Below, in pieces: positions 6,160 to 8,530 of a stretch of 8,530 nucleotides of DNA. A model generated the notes under the pieces. The model saw only the letters and a list, made by a program, of their open reading frames with translations, searched no databases and had not been told where the DNA came from. Source of the stretch: Pedobacter schmidteae (lineage in GTDB: Bacteria > Bacteroidota > Bacteroidia > Sphingobacteriales > Sphingobacteriaceae). Every line of letters starts with the position of its first letter. Position 1 is the first letter of the stretch. Position numbers and translations under genes: made by a program. The DNA lies in the NCBI GenBank assembly GCA_945906015.1, contig CAMDQV010000075.1:1-8530 (forward strand), given 5' to 3'.

Positions 6160-6699
6160 TTAAAACGTGTAATAAGGCGATATCATCAAATAAACAATTA
6201 CCCCTGTGACTGTAACATATAACCAAATAGGGTAGGTAAAGCGAACTAGTTTTTTATGCGCTTCAACCTGCATTTGAAGTCCCTTTTGAAAACTAAATAA
6301 TACAAGAGGTAAAACTACAGCTGCAAGAATGATATGGGTTATCAGAATAAAATAATAAACAGTACGGATAAATCCATCACCGCCATAAGTAGTTTTAATT
6401 CCGGTAGCATGAAAAATAATATAAGAGACTAAAAAAAGCGAGGAAAAAATAAAAGTTAAGATGTTTAGTTTTTTATGCGTTGCTATATCTTTTCTTTTAA
6501 TAAAATACAGGGATAGCAGCAGAAGGATACTGCAAGTACCATTAATTATCGCGTTAAATTTAGGAAGAAAAAGTACCCAGGAAGGAATTAGAGATTTATC
6601 AGGAAAAATATTGAGCACATTACTCTGTAATATGACTACAACAATTAAAACGAAAACAGAAATGCCTGTAATGAGCCTAGAAATAAATTTATTATTCAT
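6160..6699 (-). CDS. DUF420 membrane protein, probable cytochrome oxidase maturation factor
   Basis: A 179-residue protein with about five transmembrane helices (around 10-28, 47-67, 78-98, 113-136 and 155-174). The DUF420 signature is clear: LPKFNAIINGTC (45-56), HKKLN with His75, FHATG with His97, THIILAAVVLPLVL with His122, and HKKLVRFTYPIWLYVTVTG with His148. Four spaced histidines near membrane boundaries suggest metal or heme contact, which is an inference. Firmicute members (YozB/CtaM type) are, from memory, needed for an active aa3-type oxidase, and here the gene directly follows SCO by 22 bases inside the oxidase cluster, so a maturation role is likely. Its start follows the SCO stop without overlap. 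Confident family call; exact biochemical step unknown. Confidence 0.9.
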   Translation of the reverse strand: MNNKFISRLITGISVFVLIVVVILQSNVLNIFPDKSLIPSWVLFLPKFNAIINGTCSILLLLSLYFIKRKDIATHKKLNILTFIFSSLFLVSYIIFHATGIKTTYGGDGFIRTVYYFILITHIILAAVVLPLVLFSFQKGLQMQVEAHKKLVRFTYPIWLYVTVTGVIVYLMISPYYTF

Positions 6700-6721
6700 A
6701 CTGATATATTTAATAGAGAAT

Positions 6722-7429
6722 TTAGCGATCCTTGATATTTCGTAATTCTTCAGTAATTAGCACTTTAATTTCATCAATCAATAAGTTAACTTGATCCTGA
6801 CCCCGACTGGAATCATAATAGCCTCTGATTCGTTTTTGCGGATCTAAAAGGATTAACATTGGGCTATGAATTATATTGAGCTTATTAGAATTATCCTGAA
6901 TTGCATCTACCAAGAAATCTTGCTTGGCAATAGCGTATACTAAGGTCTTATCACCTGTCAAGAAATCCCACTTTTTGTTTTCGGCAACAAATGGCTTGCT
7001 ATATTCAGCAAGTACAGAAGGACTATCATTTTCAGGATCCACACTAATCGAAATAAAACGCATCAACCTATTGTTATTAAAAGTTTTTGCAACTCGGGCC
7101 ATTTCCTTGTTCATTCCCAAACAAAAAACAGGACAACGGGTATAGAAGAAATTGACAACCGTTATCTGGTTACTATCAGCAGGAAAACTAATGGAGTCAG
7201 CATGTTGGTTTAGAAATTTAAAGTCGCGTACTACATGATAAATAGTATCTGGAATCTGTTTACGACGTTTAATGTAGAAAGTTTTTGCTACCTGCTTGGT
7301 ACCATAAATAGGAAGAGGACGATATCGATTCTGCCCTTTTTCCTTTAGTAAATAATATAGAGTACCTGGTACTGCCAATAGAATTAGCAGAATCAGGATT
7401 TTTTTAATGGGAAAAGAGGGTAAACTCAT
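6722..7429 (-). CDS. SCO1/SenC-type copper chaperone
   Basis: SCO proteins deliver copper to the CuA site of cytochrome c oxidase, or act as thiol reductases for it, from the outer face of the cytoplasmic membrane. This 235-residue protein has one N-terminal membrane anchor (about 9-28) and a thioredoxin-like domain. The copper ligands are present: Cys99 and Cys103 in TRCPVFC and His188 in IIHSPMLILLD. The phrase ISISVDPENDSPSVLAEY (126-143) and WDFLTGD (154-160) are also typical. The motif is CPVFCLGM where the usual form is CPxxCP, so the second proline is lacking. The start codon overlaps the stop of the subunit IV gene by one base (TAATG), suggesting coupled translation, and the DUF420 gene follows after 22 bases. 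High confidence. Confidence 0.95.
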   Translation of the reverse strand: MSLPSFPIKKILILLILLAVPGTLYYLLKEKGQNRYRPLPIYGTKQVAKTFYIKRRKQIPDTIYHVVRDFKFLNQHADSISFPADSNQITVVNFFYTRCPVFCLGMNKEMARVAKTFNNNRLMRFISISVDPENDSPSVLAEYSKPFVAENKKWDFLTGDKTLVYAIAKQDFLVDAIQDNSNKLNIIHSPMLILLDPQKRIRGYYDSSRGQDQVNLLIDEIKVLITEELRNIKDR

Positions 7430-7770
7430 TAATTCATTTGAACAAACTGATAAGAGCCTTCAATTAACATCAAAACAATAAAGTAAATAATGAATATTAA
7501 TGAAACTGTAATTCCAGTCTTCAATGCAAATTTTTCAAACTTAAGGTGCATAAAATATGCAACAATATAAAATGCTTTTACAAGAGTAAGAGCTATATAA
7601 GCAAAATTACCAATTCCGTGTCCTATCAAACCCTTAGGTATCATGTAAAGAGCTATGAAGAATTCAACAGCTGTTATTCCTAAAAGATAAAAGAAGACTT
7701 GCCAGATCTTTTTCTTGGTCATTCCCTCATGCTCTGTTGCATGCTCATCGTGTGTATGTTCTGCTGACAT
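7429..7770 (-). CDS. cytochrome c oxidase subunit IV-like protein
   Basis: A 113-residue membrane protein with three helices (about 22-44, 53-73 and 82-103) and the signature LVKAFYIVAYFMHLKFEK in the middle helix region, which marks the bacterial caa3/quinol oxidase subunit IV (COX4_pro) family. The N-terminal 16 residues (MSAEHTHDEHATEHEG) contain four histidines and several acids, a potential metal-binding tail. I chose the ATG at 7770 because it lies 20 bases past the cox3 stop and gives the expected length. An ATG at 7827 would add 19 residues and overlap the cox3 gene by 37 bases. The stop overlaps the SCO start by one base. The subunit is small and accessory, probably stabilising the oxidase. 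High confidence in family. Confidence 0.9.
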   Translation of the reverse strand: MSAEHTHDEHATEHEGMTKKKIWQVFFYLLGITAVEFFIALYMIPKGLIGHGIGNFAYIALTLVKAFYIVAYFMHLKFEKFALKTGITVSLIFIIYFIVLMLIEGSYQFVQMN

Positions 7771-7790
7771 TATATATGGATTATCAGAAT

Positions 7791-8480
7791 TTAAACTAAA
7801 TAGAAGAAAGTAAATACAAATACCCAAACAAGGTCTACAAAGTGCCAGTATAAACCTACTTTTTCAACCATCAGGTAGCTTCCGCTTTTCTGGAAGACAT
7901 TGAATATTACCATTAAAAGAATAGTAATATTAATTACTACTCCGGTAAATACGTGGAAACCATGAAAGCCCGTTATCGTAAAGAATAGATTAGCAAATTG
8001 TAGAGCGCCTATCGTGTCAATACCAATATAAGAAGCTGGAAAACTTCCCCACCAATACCCTTCATGATGCAAGTGCGACCATTCTAAAGCCTGACAACCT
8101 AGGAACATCAATCCACCTATGATAGTTGCTACCATCCACCAAACAACCTCTTTCTTAGAATTACGATGTCCTGCTTCTACAGCAAGAACCATAGTTACAG
8201 AGCTCATAATCAGGATAAATGTCATGACGCCCACAAAAATAAGGGGGAATCCATGATCTGCAATACCCGGAATAGATTGAAACACTACATCGGGATCAGG
8301 CCAGCTAATTTTACTAAAGCGTTGGGCTCCATAATAAATTAGAAAGGCAGAAAATGTAAAAGCATCTGACAAGAGAAAAAACCACATCATCAGTTTTCCA
8401 TATTCTACAGCAAAAGGCGACTTTCCGCCACTCCAGGCGTCAGTTTTTAATTCATCTAGTTTTGATACAGTAGCACTCAT
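7791..8480 (-). CDS. ctaE: cytochrome c oxidase subunit III (heme-copper oxidase)
   Basis: A 229-residue integral membrane protein. Subunit III supports the catalytic subunits of the proton-pumping terminal oxidase in the cytoplasmic membrane. Visible features: KLMMWFFLLSDAFTFSAFL (29-47), a helix at about 78-101, GLMFLGCQALEW with the conserved Glu133, the strongly conserved FFTITGFHGFHVFTGVV (166-182), and VEKVGLYWHFVDLVWVFVF (205-223) at the C-terminus. Five helices are apparent, as in the short bacterial forms. Bacteroidetes clusters often have two subunit III genes in a row; whether this is the second cannot be told, since the window ends 50 bases upstream. The start at 8480 leaves a short cytosolic tail before the first helix. 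Catalytic subunits I and II are not in the window. High confidence. Confidence 0.95.
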   Translation of the reverse strand: MSATVSKLDELKTDAWSGGKSPFAVEYGKLMMWFFLLSDAFTFSAFLIYYGAQRFSKISWPDPDVVFQSIPGIADHGFPLIFVGVMTFILIMSSVTMVLAVEAGHRNSKKEVVWWMVATIIGGLMFLGCQALEWSHLHHEGYWWGSFPASYIGIDTIGALQFANLFFTITGFHGFHVFTGVVINITILLMVIFNVFQKSGSYLMVEKVGLYWHFVDLVWVFVFTFFYLV

Positions 8481-8512
8481 TTAAACTATGGTATATTGAT
8501 TTATTATTGATT

Positions 8513-8520
8513 CAAAAGTA
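8513..8520 (-). promoter_or_regulatory. possible -7 promoter element upstream of the oxidase genes
   Basis: On the minus strand TACTTTTG (8520-8513) matches the Bacteroidetes -7 consensus TAnnTTTG. It lies 32 bases before the subunit III ATG and would give a leader of roughly 25-28 bases. The matching -33 element would fall beyond the right edge, so it cannot be verified, and the gene may instead be part of a longer operon starting outside the window. Confidence 0.35.
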
Positions 8521-8530
8521 AGAAAACATA

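Noticed and set aside
6461..6745. Plus-strand ORF of 94 codons opposite DUF420
   Set aside because: Its hydrophobic segments mirror the codons of the real membrane protein on the other strand; no family match.
6924..7145. Plus-strand ORF of 73 codons opposite the SCO gene
   Set aside because: Antisense to the conserved SCO domain; no motif.
7771..7827. N-terminal extension of the subunit IV protein
   Set aside because: It would overlap cox3 by 37 bases and add a segment unlike the family; the ATG at 7770 fits better.
1..8530. tRNA genes, CRISPR arrays, insertion sequences or long repeats
   Set aside because: Reading both strands showed no cloverleaf, regularly spaced repeat, transposase motif or long direct or inverted repeat.

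Overview
The window is about 36-40 % GC with long AT-rich spacers. It looks like a Bacteroidetes (Bacteroidota) chromosome, probably of the Sphingobacteriaceae type. The evidence is the gene families (DUF4286, a family typical of this phylum, a cytochrome oxidase cluster with SCO, DUF420, DUF983 and a small CSMC protein), the near absence of Shine-Dalgarno sequences, and TAnnTTTG-type -7 promoter elements. The genus is an inference. I see no RNA genes, mobile elements or CRISPR arrays.

Left part (1-3776). A minus-strand gene cut by the left edge (1-781) encodes the lipoprotein signal and N-terminal beta-propeller of an S9-type serine peptidase. A divergent spacer (782-1077) holds several short dyad symmetries. 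A plus-strand group follows: a secreted TPR protein (1078-2883), a DUF4286 protein (2929-3237), and the sugar-nucleotide epimerase RfbC (3234-3776), whose start overlaps the DUF4286 stop as ATGA.

Right part (8480 down to 3827, all minus strand). This is a tightly packed run of eight genes. In transcription order they are: cytochrome c oxidase subunit III, a subunit IV-like protein, an SCO copper chaperone, a DUF420 membrane protein, a small secreted or membrane CSMC protein, a DUF983 zinc-ribbon membrane protein, a DUF2461 protein, and an OmpA-domain lipoprotein. The first four form a respiratory oxidase structural and assembly module. The CSMC and DUF983 proteins are probably further maturation factors for the same oxidase, but this rests on context. 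DUF2461 and the OmpA lipoprotein look like housekeeping genes appended to the unit. The plus-strand and minus-strand groups converge at 3777-3826.

The two most interesting points are the uncharacterised CSMC protein inside the oxidase cluster, and its promoter. A good Bacteroidetes -33/-7 promoter sits so close to its ATG that the transcript would be leaderless or nearly so. A weaker copy of the same geometry precedes the DUF4286 gene.
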